64,000 nt of DNA from Streptomyces sp. MMG1121 (GCF_001280015.1 NZ_LGDV01000213.1:124001-188000); one strand, 5' to 3'. Shown: positions 16,684 through 25,735, counted from the first letter of the stretch. A program made the numbers and translations. The notes: a model not told the origin generated them from the letters alone.

Positions 16684-17612
16684 CACGCCAGGGCCTCCAG
16701 ATGGCGGCCGACCTGCTCGCGGTCCCAGGCGCCGTCGGCGATCACGATCCGGTAGCGGTAGTCGAAGCTCTCCCCCGGTGGCAGGGCGAACTCCTCGAAG
16801 AAGGCCCAGGAGAACGCGACGGTCGGGATCGGTTCGGAGCGCACGAACCAGTGCGAGGCGTGGACCGCGGACGACTCGTCCAGGTTCTCCGGGGCGTGCG
16901 CGAAGACGAGCGTGGAGTGGCCGTCGGTCCCGTCGTGCTCGGTGGTGTAGGCCAGCCACGGCCCCTGACTGCCCATCACCTTGTCGGCGCCGAAGCCCGG
17001 TTCGGAGTCGGGTGTGAACACACCGCCGCCGGTGAAGTCGCGCGGACCGCGCCACTGCAGTCCGGTGTAGCCGGCCATCTCGCGGCCCGCGGTGGTCGGC
17101 GAGCCGAACAGCAGGGGCTCGTCATGGATGTTGGCGAGCTGGATCGACCAGTCCAGGGTCCAGGCGCCGGCCTCCTCGTCCACCGTGTGCACGGCGAGTC
17201 CGCGCACCTCGCGGGCCCACTCCCGGCCGCCGTTCTCGACCCAGGTCAACTCCTCGGTGAGGTCGAGGCGTTCGTCGGTGACGGTGAGGCCGGTGAAGCC
17301 GTCGTGCCGCATCGAGCCGACCCGCTCGGGCAGACGGAGGTAACCCTCGCCGTGCACATAGCAGTTGCCGCCCCAGAAGTTCTGCCCGGACAGATGGCTG
17401 GCCGTCATCTGCAGACCCTTGTGCCAGCGGTGGTCGTTCGGCCGGTACCCGGTCACGGTACGTCCGGCGAGGGTGCGCACGGGGTGGGCGTAGGGCTTGC
17501 GGGCCTCGAAGGCGTCCGGGTCGGGGCGGTACACGTAGCGGAGGATCTCGGTGCCGTTCGGTGCCTCGACCGCGAGGTGGTCGCCGTGGACGTGGCTGAC
17601 TCGGATGCTCAT
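16680..17612 (-). CDS. DUF6807 (PmoA-like) family protein
   Basis: A 310-residue protein of the DUF6807/PmoA-like family, found in actinobacterial sugar-utilisation operons. It is strand-rich with conserved-looking Asn-Asp-His-Arg-Trp-His-Lys-Gly-Leu, Asn-Phe-Trp-Gly-Gly, and Tyr-Thr-Gly-Leu-Gln-Trp-Arg-Gly. The older name PmoA (methane oxygenase) reflects naming history, not activity: it lacks membrane helices and other Pmo genes. It probably handles a carbohydrate derivative together with the oxidoreductase. ATGA overlap with the upstream gene (17609-17612) and GTGA with the downstream cupin show strict translational coupling. Confidence 0.85.
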   Translation of the reverse strand: MSIRVSHVHGDHLAVEAPNGTEILRYVYRPDPDAFEARKPYAHPVRTLAGRTVTGYRPNDHRWHKGLQMTASHLSGQNFWGGNCYVHGEGYLRLPERVGSMRHDGFTGLTVTDERLDLTEELTWVENGGREWAREVRGLAVHTVDEEAGAWTLDWSIQLANIHDEPLLFGSPTTAGREMAGYTGLQWRGPRDFTGGGVFTPDSEPGFGADKVMGSQGPWLAYTTEHDGTDGHSTLVFAHAPENLDESSAVHASHWFVRSEPIPTVAFSWAFFEEFALPPGESFDYRYRIVIADGAWDREQVGRHLEALAW

Positions 17613-18724
17613 GCGCGCTCCTTCGGTGCCCAGTCGGGGTGGTCGCCGTGCATGGCCGCGTAGTAGGGGTCGCCGGGGCCGATCTCGCCCGCCCGCACCG
17701 GTTGCCCGGTGAACGCCGCCTTGTACAGGGCGGCGGCGAACTCCAGGGTGATGCGGGCGCCGGTCCCACTGCCCGGGGGCCGCACACCGCGGTCCAACGC
17801 ATCGAGGAGGGCGCCGAGTTGAGCGCTGTGCGAGCTGGGCACGTCGGTGGCGGGGGTGCGCCAGACCTCGGCACGCCCGGGGTCGACGTGCGGTGCGGGG
17901 GTGTAGACCCAGTCGGCGTTGCCGTGCCCGTACAGATGGGTCAGTTCCAGCGTGGCGTCGGCGCAGTCGACACGGATACGGCTGACCTCGTCCGCGGACA
18001 GGACGCTGTTGACGACGGTGGCGAGCGCGCCGCTACGGAAGCGGACCAGGGCGGTGGAGACGTCCTCGCTCTCGACGTCGTGGACCAGCCGCGCCGCCAT
18101 GGCCCGCACCTCGGCCCACTCCCCCAGCAAGTGCAGCAGCAGGTCGTACTGGTGGATGCCGTGGCCCATGGTCGGCCCGCCGCCCTCGGTCGCCCAGCGG
18201 CCGCGCCACGGTACGGAGTAGTAGCCGGTGTCCCGGTGCCAGGTGGTCTGGCAGTGCGCCAGCAGTGGGGTACCCAGCTCGCCGCGCTCGATCAGGTCCC
18301 GGGCATGTACGGCTCCGGAGCCGTAGCGGTGCTGGAAGACCACCGAGGCGTAGGCGCCGGAGGCCTCCTCCGCGGCGGCGATGTCGTCGTACTCGGCGAG
18401 CGACAGGCACAACGGCTTCTCGCACAGCACCCAGGCACCCGCCTTGAGCGCGGCGACGGTCTGCTCCCGGTGCAGCGCCGGCGGGGTGCCGATGAGCACG
18501 AGATCGGGGCGTACGGCGTCGAGCATGGCCTCGGTCGAGGTGAAACCGGTGACCTGCGCACCCGCTTCCTGCCGGAAGGCGGCCAGTCTGCTCTCGTCCA
18601 CATCGACGGCGGCGACGAGTTCGACGCGCTCGCCATGGGCTCTGAGGGCGGGGAGATGGCTGCCGGTGACGATGGCGCCGGTGCCGATGACGGCGACGCG
18701 GCGGCGGGGTGCGGGCAGGGACAT
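17609..18724 (-). CDS. Gfo/Idh/MocA-family oxidoreductase
   Basis: A 371-residue NAD(P)-dependent dehydrogenase. The N-terminal Rossmann fold begins Val-Ala-Val-Ile-Gly-Thr-Gly-Ala-Ile, and the cofactor/active-site segment Cys-Glu-Lys-Pro-Leu-Cys contains the family Glu-Lys-Pro. A His-Gly-Ile-His-Gln-Tyr-Asp-Leu motif lies in the C-terminal substrate domain. Members oxidise sugar or inositol hydroxyls; the substrate is unknown. It is the first gene of the three-gene operon with DUF6807 and the cupin. A LacI-type palindrome lies ~47 bp upstream, suggesting induction by a sugar. Confidence 0.92.
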   Translation of the reverse strand: MSLPAPRRRVAVIGTGAIVTGSHLPALRAHGERVELVAAVDVDESRLAAFRQEAGAQVTGFTSTEAMLDAVRPDLVLIGTPPALHREQTVAALKAGAWVLCEKPLCLSLAEYDDIAAAEEASGAYASVVFQHRYGSGAVHARDLIERGELGTPLLAHCQTTWHRDTGYYSVPWRGRWATEGGGPTMGHGIHQYDLLLHLLGEWAEVRAMAARLVHDVESEDVSTALVRFRSGALATVVNSVLSADEVSRIRVDCADATLELTHLYGHGNADWVYTPAPHVDPGRAEVWRTPATDVPSSHSAQLGALLDALDRGVRPPGSGTGARITLEFAAALYKAAFTGQPVRAGEIGPGDPYYAAMHGDHPDWAPKERA

Positions 18725-18770
18725 ACGGCGCTCCTGAAGGCTCGGCAGACGGAGTCGAGCGCCATGCAGT

Positions 18771-18778
18771 AAGCGCTT
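18771..18778. promoter_or_regulatory. LacI-family operator AAGCGCTT
   Basis: The perfect palindrome AAGCGCTT, within GTAAGCGCTTGC, lies 47 bp upstream of the oxidoreductase start on the minus strand. This core is the classic target of Streptomyces LacI/CcpA-like sugar repressors. No LacI gene is in the window, so the regulator must be elsewhere. Confidence 0.65.
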
Positions 18779-18857
18779 GCTCCGTACGAGGCGACCCTAG
18801 GGGCGCGGGGATTGTCAGGACAACCCCTTGTGCGGAGGGATTCGCAGGTGCGAGAGG

Positions 18858-18882
18858 GACAGGGCCGGCTCCCGGCCCTGTC
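18858..18882. terminator. Perfect 11-bp hairpin terminator
   Basis: GACAGGGCCGG (18858-18868) and its exact complement (18872-18882) flank a 3-nt loop. The hairpin follows the lipoprotein gene, which ends at 18901 on the minus strand, and shields the sugar operon promoter from readthrough. Confidence 0.85.
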
Positions 18883-18900
18883 GGCGACGACGTCAGTACG

Positions 18901-19545
18901 TCAGTACCGCTGCGCCTTGGCGACTTCGGCGGTCAGCCTCGGCTCCGGAGGCTGATGACTGATGGCCAGCGGATGGACCGTCCCACCGGACTTGAGGTGT
19001 TCCGTGCCGACGTAGCGGGTCTCGACGACCTTCCCGTCGGAGTTGCGGAAATCGACCTGGACAGCGTAGGACGCCGTCTTGGCCGTCGAGTTGCGGATGT
19101 TGACGTGCAGCGCGAGCAGCCCGCCGGTCTCCGACCGCGGCAGGCCGGTGAGGGAGACATCGGACGTCGCGTTGCCGCGCCCCTTGACCTTCGCCAGCTC
19201 GGCGCGGGCCGCGGCGTTCGCCCGCTCGGTCTCGGCCGACACCGACGCCTCGAACTCCGAGGCCCGGGCCGAGGCCGAGGAGGCCGCGGCGGATGCCGAC
19301 GCGTGGGCCGATGCCACGGCGGAGGAGGCGGCCGAGGCCAGCGCGGAAGGCGCGGTACCCGAGAACGACGCCGTCACGGGCGGCGAGGGACGGGCACTGA
19401 ACGACGCACCGCCGTTGTCCTTGCCACCGTTGCCACCGCATGCCACGAGCGACAGGCTTCCCGCAGCAGCCAGAACGACTCCTGCGACAACGCCGGCGCC
19501 GTGATACCGCCGTGGTCGTCCGCCCCAAGACGCGCCGCTTCCCAT
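18901..19545 (-). CDS. Lipoprotein with Ala/Ser-rich helix and FxLYD-like domain
   Basis: A 214-residue surface lipoprotein. After a short basic start and a hydrophobic stretch the lipobox Leu-Val-Ala-Cys puts the lipidated cysteine at residue 36. Residues ~60-130 are an extreme Ala/Ser/Glu-rich helix, likely a coiled-coil stalk. The last ~80 residues form a strand-rich domain (Leu-His-Val-Asn-Ile-Arg-Asn-Ser, Val-Asp-Phe-Arg-Asn-Ser-Asp-Gly-Lys-Val) of the FxLYD type found on actinobacterial exported proteins. No enzyme motif is present. I chose ATG 19545 because GGGAAGGGAG precedes it; starting at 19626 would bury the signal sequence. Confidence 0.85.
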   Translation of the reverse strand: MGSGASWGGRPRRYHGAGVVAGVVLAAAGSLSLVACGGNGGKDNGGASFSARPSPPVTASFSGTAPSALASAASSAVASAHASASAAASSASARASEFEASVSAETERANAAARAELAKVKGRGNATSDVSLTGLPRSETGGLLALHVNIRNSTAKTASYAVQVDFRNSDGKVVETRYVGTEHLKSGGTVHPLAISHQPPEPRLTAEVAKAQRY

Positions 19546-19880
19546 GGCATCGACTCCCTTCCCTGCCACATCCCACCGGACTTCGCCGCATCCCGCCTGC
19601 GCGGAGGAAGAAGTCGCGGCGGGCACGCGGCACAGAGAAAACGTGGTGGCCTGGCCGACACCCCACTGGACACCCGAGGCGACAGAACGCCCGTGGCGGC
19701 CGGTATGCCGACCCTGCCCGGATTCCCCTCGATCGTCTCGTTCATGGTGCCCCAGGAGCGACGGCCCCGCGACCGGACACGAGAGACCACCTGGCCTGCT
19801 CGGGGACGGGTGGACAGTGCAATGATCGGCTCAGGCGCAGGTGTGGTCCCTGCCGCGACGGAACGAAGGAGCCCAGGCCC
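19546..19880. other. Divergent intergenic region, no gene seen
   Basis: This 335-bp gap separates the lipoprotein and amidohydrolase genes. It ends with the GAAGGAG ribosome site (19865-19871) of the latter. No coding bias and no long inverted repeat were seen, so it presumably holds two promoters. Confidence 0.45.
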
Positions 19881-21137
19881 GTGGCGAGCGATTGGCGTGA
19901 CCTTGAAGAGCTGAGTGCGGACCTCGCGGACTTCTATCGCGATCTCCACCAGCACCCGGAGTTGTCCCTTCAGGAGCACCGCACGGCAGGGCGCGTGGCC
20001 GAGGCCCTGGGCTCCGCCGGCTTCGAGGTCACCGAACGGGTCGGCGGCACCGGGGTGGTCGGCGTACTGCGCAAGGGCGACGGGCCGGTGGTCATGCTCC
20101 GCGCCGACTTCGACGCCCTGCCCGTCGAGGAGAAGACGGGCCTGCCGTACGCGAGCAGCGCGCGGGCGACCGACGCCGAGGGACGCGAGGTCCCCGTGAT
20201 GCACGCCTGCGGGCATGACATGCACGCCACCTGCCTGGTGGGCGCCGCCACCCTGCTGGCCCGTGCCGCCGATTCCTGGTCCGGCACGCTGCTGGTCGTC
20301 TTCCAGCCCGCCGAGGAACTGGCCCGCGGGGCCCGGGACATGGTGGAGGACGGCCTCTTCCAGCGCTTCCCGAAGCCGGACATCGTACTGGGCCAGCACG
20401 TGGGACCGCTCCCCGCCGGGTTCATCGGTCACGCCGGCGGACCGCTCATGGCCGCGGCGGACAGCGCGTCCGTCGTGCTCCACGGGCGGGGCGGTCACGG
20501 CTCCCGCCCGGAAGCCACCGTGGACCCGGTCCTGATGGCCGCCCACGTGGTCACCCGGCTTCAGGGCATCGTCGCCCGGGAGGTCCCGCCCGCGGAAGCG
20601 GCCGTGGTCACCGTCGGCCGGCTGCAGGCCGGGACCAAGGACAACATCATCCCGGACACGGCCGAACTCGGCATCAATGTGCGCAGTTACTCCCCCCAGG
20701 TCCGCACCCGCGTCATGGAGGCGATCGAGCGCATCATCCATGCCGAGTGCACGGCCGGCGCGGCCCCCGAACCGCCGGAGATCACGTGGACGCACAGCGC
20801 CCCGCTGCTGGTCAGCGATCCGGAGGCGACGACGGCCACGGTCGCCGCCTTCGCAGCCCACTTCGGACAGCAGCGCCTGCTGCCGATGCCGCTCGTCGCC
20901 GCGAGCGAGGACGTCGGTGTCTTCGGCGAGGCAGCCGGCGTCCCGACCGTCTTCTGGTTCTGGGGCGGACTCGACGCGGAGACGGCCATGGCGGCATTGA
21001 GCTCCGGGAACACCGATTCCCTGCCCAGCAACCACTCACCGCACTTCGCTCCGGTCATCGAGCCCACGCTCAGCACCGGAGTCCAGACCCTGGTCGTCGC
21101 CGCCCGCACCTGGCTGGCCGGGACCGCCGCCCCCTGA
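19881..21137 (+). CDS. M20-family amidohydrolase
   Basis: A 418-residue metallopeptidase-fold amidohydrolase of the M20D (IAA-amino acid hydrolase/hippuricase) type. Seen are Leu-His-Gln-His-Pro-Glu-Leu-Ser near residue 20, the metal-binding His-Ala-Cys-Gly-His-Asp-Met-His-Ala at ~residue 110, Gln-Pro-Ala-Glu-Glu with the catalytic glutamate at ~145, and a Gly-Arg-Gly-Gly-His-Gly-Ser dimerisation-domain loop. It likely hydrolyses N-acyl amino acids or similar amides in the cytosol. The start is GTG 19881 with GAAGGAG 9 nt before; upstream codons in the same frame are not family-like. It is convergent with the phosphatase gene that follows. Confidence 0.93.
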   Translation: MASDWRDLEELSADLADFYRDLHQHPELSLQEHRTAGRVAEALGSAGFEVTERVGGTGVVGVLRKGDGPVVMLRADFDALPVEEKTGLPYASSARATDAEGREVPVMHACGHDMHATCLVGAATLLARAADSWSGTLLVVFQPAEELARGARDMVEDGLFQRFPKPDIVLGQHVGPLPAGFIGHAGGPLMAAADSASVVLHGRGGHGSRPEATVDPVLMAAHVVTRLQGIVAREVPPAEAAVVTVGRLQAGTKDNIIPDTAELGINVRSYSPQVRTRVMEAIERIIHAECTAGAAPEPPEITWTHSAPLLVSDPEATTATVAAFAAHFGQQRLLPMPLVAASEDVGVFGEAAGVPTVFWFWGGLDAETAMAALSSGNTDSLPSNHSPHFAPVIEPTLSTGVQTLVVAARTWLAGTAAP

Positions 21138-21166
21138 TCCAGGGGGCCGGGACGAGGCGGGCCGCT

Positions 21167-22213
21167 TCACCTGTAGCGCAGCAGCAGCATCGCGGCGTCG
21201 TCGTCAAGGGGGCCGCTGACATGCTGCAGCAGATCCTGGCGCAGCGTCTCCAGCGCGGTCTCGGGATCGTGTTCCTTGAGCAGATGGGCACGTTCGGTGA
21301 GCGGGTAGAAGCGGCCCGCGTGGTCGCGGGCCTCGATGATGCCGTCGGTGTAGAGCAGCAGTTGGTCACCGGGGAGGAAGGCGGCGTCGTAGGGCTCGGG
21401 TTCGGCTGTGCCGTGTGCGCCGAGGCCGAGCGGCAGTGCGTAGGAGGCCGGTTCCGGCAGCTCCACGGTGCCGTCGTCACGCAGGAGCATCGGGGCGGGG
21501 TGGCCGAAGTTCAGGAATGTCACTCGATGCGCGCTCGCCTCGGCGAGGATGGCGGTGACGAACTTATCGCCGTCCAGTTGCCGGTCGACGGAGCGGGCCA
21601 GTCTGCGTCCGGCCTGGATCAAGTCCGCTTCGTCCAGGGCCGCTTCGCGGAACGCGCCGAGGACCAGGGCCGCGGTCTCCACTGCCTCCAGTCCTTTGCC
21701 CTGCACGTCGCCGACGATCACACGTACGCCCTGCGGGGCGGCGACGACCTCGTACAGGTCTCCGCCGATGCGGGCCTCGGCCACGGCGGACGTGTAGGAG
21801 ACGGCTGCCCGCAGCCGGCCGGCCAGCCGTGGCACCGGCTTGAGCAGCACCCGCTGCGCGGCCTCGGCGATCGACCGGACGCTGTCCAGCTCCGCTTCCC
21901 GTTTCCGGCGCATGGACACGGCCACCAGTCCGGCGACGGTGATGCCCAGGACCGAGACGAGGATCGTGGCGCCGCGCCGGAGGTTGGTCATCTCGTCGTA
22001 CCAGCTCAGTGCGGTGCAGAGCAGCAGGGACAGCCCGCCGACGCAGGCGGTGCGCTTCCACCCGCCGACCAGCGGGGCGAACGCCGGGCCCACCGCCACC
22101 AGCGGAAAGTAGCCCACCGACGGGCCGGACGCCAGGTCGACCACGGCTACGGCGCCCATGACCACGAAGGGCAGCATGGACAGCACCCGCGACTGGCGGT
22201 TCTCTGTGGACAC
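21167..22213 (-). CDS. Membrane PP2C-type (SpoIIE) serine phosphatase
   Basis: A 348-residue protein with about four membrane helices in residues ~10-115 and a C-terminal SpoIIE-like PP2C domain (~140-345). Metal and active-site motifs are visible: Gly-Gly-Asp-Leu-Tyr-Glu, Gly-Asp-Val-Gln-Gly-Lys-Gly, Phe-Leu-Asn-Phe-Gly-His-Pro-Ala-Pro, Leu-Leu-Tyr-Thr-Asp-Gly-Ile-Ile-Glu-Ala-Arg and a final Asp-Asp-Asp-Ala. In Streptomyces such phosphatases act in anti-anti-sigma partner-switching, but no cognate anti-sigma gene is adjacent. I chose GTG 22213, which follows GGGAGGGG; an upstream ATG at 22300 would add 29 Arg-rich residues. Confidence 0.9.
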   Translation of the reverse strand: MSTENRQSRVLSMLPFVVMGAVAVVDLASGPSVGYFPLVAVGPAFAPLVGGWKRTACVGGLSLLLCTALSWYDEMTNLRRGATILVSVLGITVAGLVAVSMRRKREAELDSVRSIAEAAQRVLLKPVPRLAGRLRAAVSYTSAVAEARIGGDLYEVVAAPQGVRVIVGDVQGKGLEAVETAALVLGAFREAALDEADLIQAGRRLARSVDRQLDGDKFVTAILAEASAHRVTFLNFGHPAPMLLRDDGTVELPEPASYALPLGLGAHGTAEPEPYDAAFLPGDQLLLYTDGIIEARDHAGRFYPLTERAHLLKEHDPETALETLRQDLLQHVSGPLDDDAAMLLLRYR

Positions 22214-22440
22214 GTCGTTGAAACCCCTCCCGCGCACCCTGACCGGCACGGCGCATAATCGCAGACGTACCCGTCGCTCCTGGTAAATAGACGACATCAC
22301 CGCCTTCGAACCACCCCCGCCGCACCGAACTCGGGCATCTCGGCCAGCGGTTCAACTGGCGTCACCGGCGCGCCGTCGGCGTCACCGGCCCGGCGCGGGG
22401 TAGGCGTCGCAATCGACGGAACGGCCGGAAGGGGTGCGAG

Positions 22441-23184
22441 GTGGGTATGGCAGGGGCAATGGTGTCGGCGCCGTTGTGGGACATCCACAACGGCCAGGGA
22501 CCACGGCAGTTGGCCGAGCTGGCCCTGGCACTGCTGTTGTCCAGCCTCATCGGCTGGGAACGCGCCGCCCAGCAGAAGAGCGCCGGCCTGCGCACCCACA
22601 CCCTGGTCGGCATCGCGAGCGCGTTGATGATGGAGGTCTCCCAGCACGGGTTCACGGCGATGCTCGGAACGGAGACCGTCTCCTTCGACCCCTCTCGCGT
22701 GGCGGCGCAGATCGTCTCCGGGATCGGTTTCATCGGCGGCGGCCTGATCTTCGTGCGCAGAGACGCCGTACGGGGCCTCACCACGGCCGCCACCATCTGG
22801 CTGACCTGCGCGGTCGGCATGGCCTGTGGTGGCGGGCTGCCGATCCTCGCGCTGGCGGTGACGGCCCTGCACTTCCTCGTGGTGCGCGGCTACCCCGTGT
22901 TCACCTCCCGGCTGGAGCCCGGCACCACCGCCGCGGCCTTCGAGGCGCGCCTGACCTACCGGACCGGCACGGCGCTGCTGCCCCGCCTCATGCAGGCCTG
23001 TACCCAACACGGTTACCGGATCGTGCAGGTCAGGGTGGACCGACTGCCCGGCCGCACCGATGACGCCGCGCGCGTACTGCTGCACCTGGAAGGCGGTGCC
23101 GACACCGCTCGGCTGACCTCGGAACTGTTCCACGACGAGGGCGTGCTCGAGGTCGAGATCACCGCCGCCGCGGACGACGAATAG
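22441..23184 (+). CDS. MgtC/SapB-family membrane protein
   Basis: A 247-residue protein. The N-terminal ~140 residues hold four to five hydrophobic helices with the MgtC hallmark Leu-Ile-Gly-Trp-Glu-Arg, Gly-Leu-Arg-Thr-His-Thr-Leu-Val-Gly, and Gly-Ile-Gly-Phe-Ile-Gly-Gly-Gly. A cytosolic C-terminal domain of ~90 residues has alternating strands (Arg-Ile-Val-Gln-Val-Arg-Val-Asp, Val-Glu-Ile-Thr), as in longer MgtC proteins. Family members affect Mg2+ homeostasis and, in pathogens, ATP synthase. The start is GTG 22441 with GGAAGGGG upstream. It is monocistronic. Confidence 0.9.
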   Translation: MGMAGAMVSAPLWDIHNGQGPRQLAELALALLLSSLIGWERAAQQKSAGLRTHTLVGIASALMMEVSQHGFTAMLGTETVSFDPSRVAAQIVSGIGFIGGGLIFVRRDAVRGLTTAATIWLTCAVGMACGGGLPILALAVTALHFLVVRGYPVFTSRLEPGTTAAAFEARLTYRTGTALLPRLMQACTQHGYRIVQVRVDRLPGRTDDAARVLLHLEGGADTARLTSELFHDEGVLEVEITAAADDE

Positions 23185-23398
23185 CCGCTTCGCCACGCCG
23201 GTCCGCCGTGTTTCCCGTGCTGTGCGTGACTGCGCCGGCAACGTCAGCCCAGCCACGCGGACCATACGGTCCTCGCCCCTCCTGGGACGCTGCCGGACCG
23301 CAGGCGTCCGGCGCCCCTCCCGCCCCTCATGGGCTCGCCGCCGGCGCATGCGCGACCGGGTGGCGCGCACAGGCCGCCGACGTCACGTTTGACGTTTC

Positions 23399-23416
23399 GT
23401 TCACCCGGATCTCACC
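23399..23416 (+). promoter_or_regulatory. PHO-box-like direct repeat upstream of phosphatase
   Basis: GTTCACC at 23399-23405 and TCTCACC at 23410-23416 are spaced exactly 11 bp, the unit length of the Streptomyces PhoP binding repeat. The site is 37-54 bp before the acid phosphatase start. It suggests PhoR/PhoP control under phosphate limitation, which fits the gene product. Confidence 0.55.
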
Positions 23417-23452
23417 GTGCCGTTCATCGGCTCCCGGAGAGAATCGCCGGTC

Positions 23453-25021
23453 ATGAACACACCTGAATCCGTTGTCCGTTCAGGCCCCAGCAGACGCACG
23501 CTGCTGGCGGGCGCGTCCGGGGCGGGGCTGGCCGGTGCCGTGGGACTGGCCGGTGCGCCCTCGGCCGCGGCGAGCCCGATGCTGTGGGAGAAGCCGGGTG
23601 CGCTGGGGGCACCGAGGGTCGCCGGTCTGCATCTGCAGTTCGGGACCGACGCCTCCCGTGAGGTCGTGGTCTCCTGGCACACCGCCGCCTCCGTGTCGCG
23701 GCCCCGCGTGCTGCTCGGCACCCCGGCCGGCGGCCTCGGCCGTAGCGTCCCCGCGCAGACCACGACGTACCGTGACGCCAAGTCCGGCACCGAGGTGCAG
23801 GTGCACCACGCCCGGGTGAGCGGCCTCAGGCCGGACACCGACTATGTCTACGCCGCCGTACACGAGGGCGCGCAGGCCGAGTTCGGCACCGTACGCACCG
23901 CCCCGCGCGGCAGGTCGGCGTTCACCTTCACCAGCTTCGGCGACCAGGGCACACCGACCCTCGGCCAGAAGAACGCCGCCGGCCTCTACGTCAACGACAA
24001 CCTCGGTTCCCCCGCCGCCGGGGACACCACCGCCGGCGTCGAGCGGATCGCTCCGCTGTTCCACCTGGTCAACGGCGACCTCTGCTACGCCAACCTGTCC
24101 ACGGACCGGGTGCGCACCTGGTCCGACTGGTTCGAGAACAACTCCCGATCGGCCCGCCACCGTCCCTGGATGCCGGCCGCCGGCAACCACGAGAACGAAC
24201 TCGGCAACGGCCCCATCGGCTACGGCGCCTACCAGACCTATTTCAGCCTGCCCGACTCGGGAGCCGACGCCGAACTGCACGGCCTGTGGTACGCGTTCAC
24301 CGCCGGAGCGGTGCGCGTGATCAGCCTCAACAACGACGACGTCGCCTTCCAGGACGCCGGCAGCTCCTACGTGCACGGCTACTCCGACGGTGCCCAGAAG
24401 CGCTGGCTGGAGGCCGAACTCGCCGCCTCCCGCGCGAACCCCGACATCGACTGGGTCGTCGTGTGCATGCACCAGGTGGTGATCTCGACGGCGGACAAGT
24501 TCAACGGCGCCGACCTCGGCGTCCGCGAGGAGTGGGTGCCGCTCTTCGACCGCTACGGCGTCGACCTGGTCGTCTGCGGCCACGAGCACCACTACGAGCG
24601 CTCGCACCCCGTCCGGGGCCAGCAGCCCAACGACACCCGCACGCCGATCCCGGTCGCCACCGACACGCACACCGTCGACACCACCAAGGGCACCGTGCAC
24701 ATGGTGATCGGCGGGGGCGGCACCTCGGCCCCCTCCAACCAGCTGCTCTTCCCCACCCCGCAGTGCCGGGTGATCACGAAGGTGGGCCCGGCCGACCCGG
24801 CGACCGGCAAACGGCCGCCTGTCTACGTCATCGAGGACGCCCCCTGGTCGGCGGTGCGCGACGGCCAGCACCCCTACGGCTTCGCCGCGTTCGAGGTCGA
24901 CCCCGGCCGTCGCGGTGGCACGACCTCGATCCACGTCACCTACTACACGGTCAGCGGACCCTACGGCGACCTCGTCCCCGTCGACCGCTTCACCCTCACC
25001 CGTCCACGGGGCGACCGCTGA
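23453..25021 (+). CDS. Tat-exported purple acid phosphatase family metallophosphoesterase
   Basis: A 522-residue secreted metallophosphoesterase. The N-terminus has a twin-arginine signal (Ser-Arg-Arg-Thr-Leu-Leu-Ala-Gly) with cleavage near Ala-Ala-Ala-Ser. A fibronectin-like purple acid phosphatase N-terminal domain spans ~45-135. The calcineurin-like domain shows Phe-Gly-Asp-Gln-Gly, Asn-Gly-Asp-Leu-Cys-Tyr, Gly-Asn-His-Glu-Asn-Glu, Cys-Met-His-Gln-Val and Gly-His-Glu-His-His-Tyr-Glu-Arg, the dinuclear metal ligands. It should release phosphate from organic phosphates outside the cell. The start is ATG 23453 behind GGAGAG, and a PHO-box-like repeat lies upstream. Confidence 0.92.
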   Translation: MNTPESVVRSGPSRRTLLAGASGAGLAGAVGLAGAPSAAASPMLWEKPGALGAPRVAGLHLQFGTDASREVVVSWHTAASVSRPRVLLGTPAGGLGRSVPAQTTTYRDAKSGTEVQVHHARVSGLRPDTDYVYAAVHEGAQAEFGTVRTAPRGRSAFTFTSFGDQGTPTLGQKNAAGLYVNDNLGSPAAGDTTAGVERIAPLFHLVNGDLCYANLSTDRVRTWSDWFENNSRSARHRPWMPAAGNHENELGNGPIGYGAYQTYFSLPDSGADAELHGLWYAFTAGAVRVISLNNDDVAFQDAGSSYVHGYSDGAQKRWLEAELAASRANPDIDWVVVCMHQVVISTADKFNGADLGVREEWVPLFDRYGVDLVVCGHEHHYERSHPVRGQQPNDTRTPIPVATDTHTVDTTKGTVHMVIGGGGTSAPSNQLLFPTPQCRVITKVGPADPATGKRPPVYVIEDAPWSAVRDGQHPYGFAAFEVDPGRRGGTTSIHVTYYTVSGPYGDLVPVDRFTLTRPRGDR

Positions 25022-25033
25022 CGCCGACCCGGC

Positions 25034-25735
25034 TCAGTGCAGGGGATGCGGCGCCAGGACGGTCAGCCAGAGCAGGACGATGGTCCCGGCGCCCATCAGC
25101 GGTGTCAGTATCTCCGTCTCCACCTTGTTGCCGCTGCTCTTGATCAGCACGATCTCGTAGCGGGTCTTCAGCGGCCACAACCAGGGCGCGCCCCGCTTGG
25201 TGATCGAGTCGCCCAGCAGATGGGCCACGCAGCCCAGGCCGATCGCGTAGGGCAGCCAACCCGGCGCGGAGGGAATGAACTTGGCGATGGCGGCGGTGCC
25301 CAGCGCGGACATCGCCACGATGGTTCCCCAGGCGTGGAAACCGTGCCCGGGCGGGCAGAGATTGAGTGCCCGCACCGCCAGCGCCAGCAGGAAGAAGCAC
25401 ATCGCGAGCGTGAACGGCCTGCCCAGATAGGCGATTCCGGCCCAGGTACCCACGGTCATGAGGGCGACGAAGAACAAGGAGTGGGTGGCATGGCGGTGAC
25501 CGCCGGAGACGAAGGCGACGAACCGGCACAGCAGCCGGGAGACCGGACCGAGGAAGTTCGCGATCGTGCCGTCGTGGTGGTCCAGGTCGGGCAGTAGTGC
25601 GGCGCCCGCACACAGGACCGTGCCCATGAGGATCTCGCGGGGCGACAGGTGCGTGTGCAGCAGCACGGGCGGCAGATAGGGAGCGGTGCCGGCGAACAGC
25701 AGGGCGCCGCTCACGGCGTGCGAATGGCCCATCAT
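25034..25735 (-). CDS. YdjM/DUF457-type membrane-bound metal-dependent hydrolase
   Basis: A 233-residue polytopic membrane protein with about six helices and the family's membrane-face metal motifs: Met-Gly-His-Ser-His at the N-terminus, Pro-Asp-Leu-Asp-His-His at ~residue 50, and Gly-His-Arg-His-Ala-Thr-His-Ser at ~80. A Leu-Leu-Gly-Asp-Ser segment comes near residue 178. These residues match the YdjM/LexA-regulated hydrolase family, thought to act on a lipid-phase substrate. The start is ATG 25735 or 25732. It is convergent with the phosphatase gene, 12 bp away. Confidence 0.85.
   Translation of the reverse strand: MMGHSHAVSGALLFAGTAPYLPPVLLHTHLSPREILMGTVLCAGAALLPDLDHHDGTIANFLGPVSRLLCRFVAFVSGGHRHATHSLFFVALMTVGTWAGIAYLGRPFTLAMCFFLLALAVRALNLCPPGHGFHAWGTIVAMSALGTAAIAKFIPSAPGWLPYAIGLGCVAHLLGDSITKRGAPWLWPLKTRYEIVLIKSSGNKVETEILTPLMGAGTIVLLWLTVLAPHPLH

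Noticed and set aside
16680..17612. Reading the PmoA-type name as a methane monooxygenase subunit.
   Set aside because: The protein lacks membrane helices and other Pmo subunits; DUF6807 members sit in sugar operons, as here.
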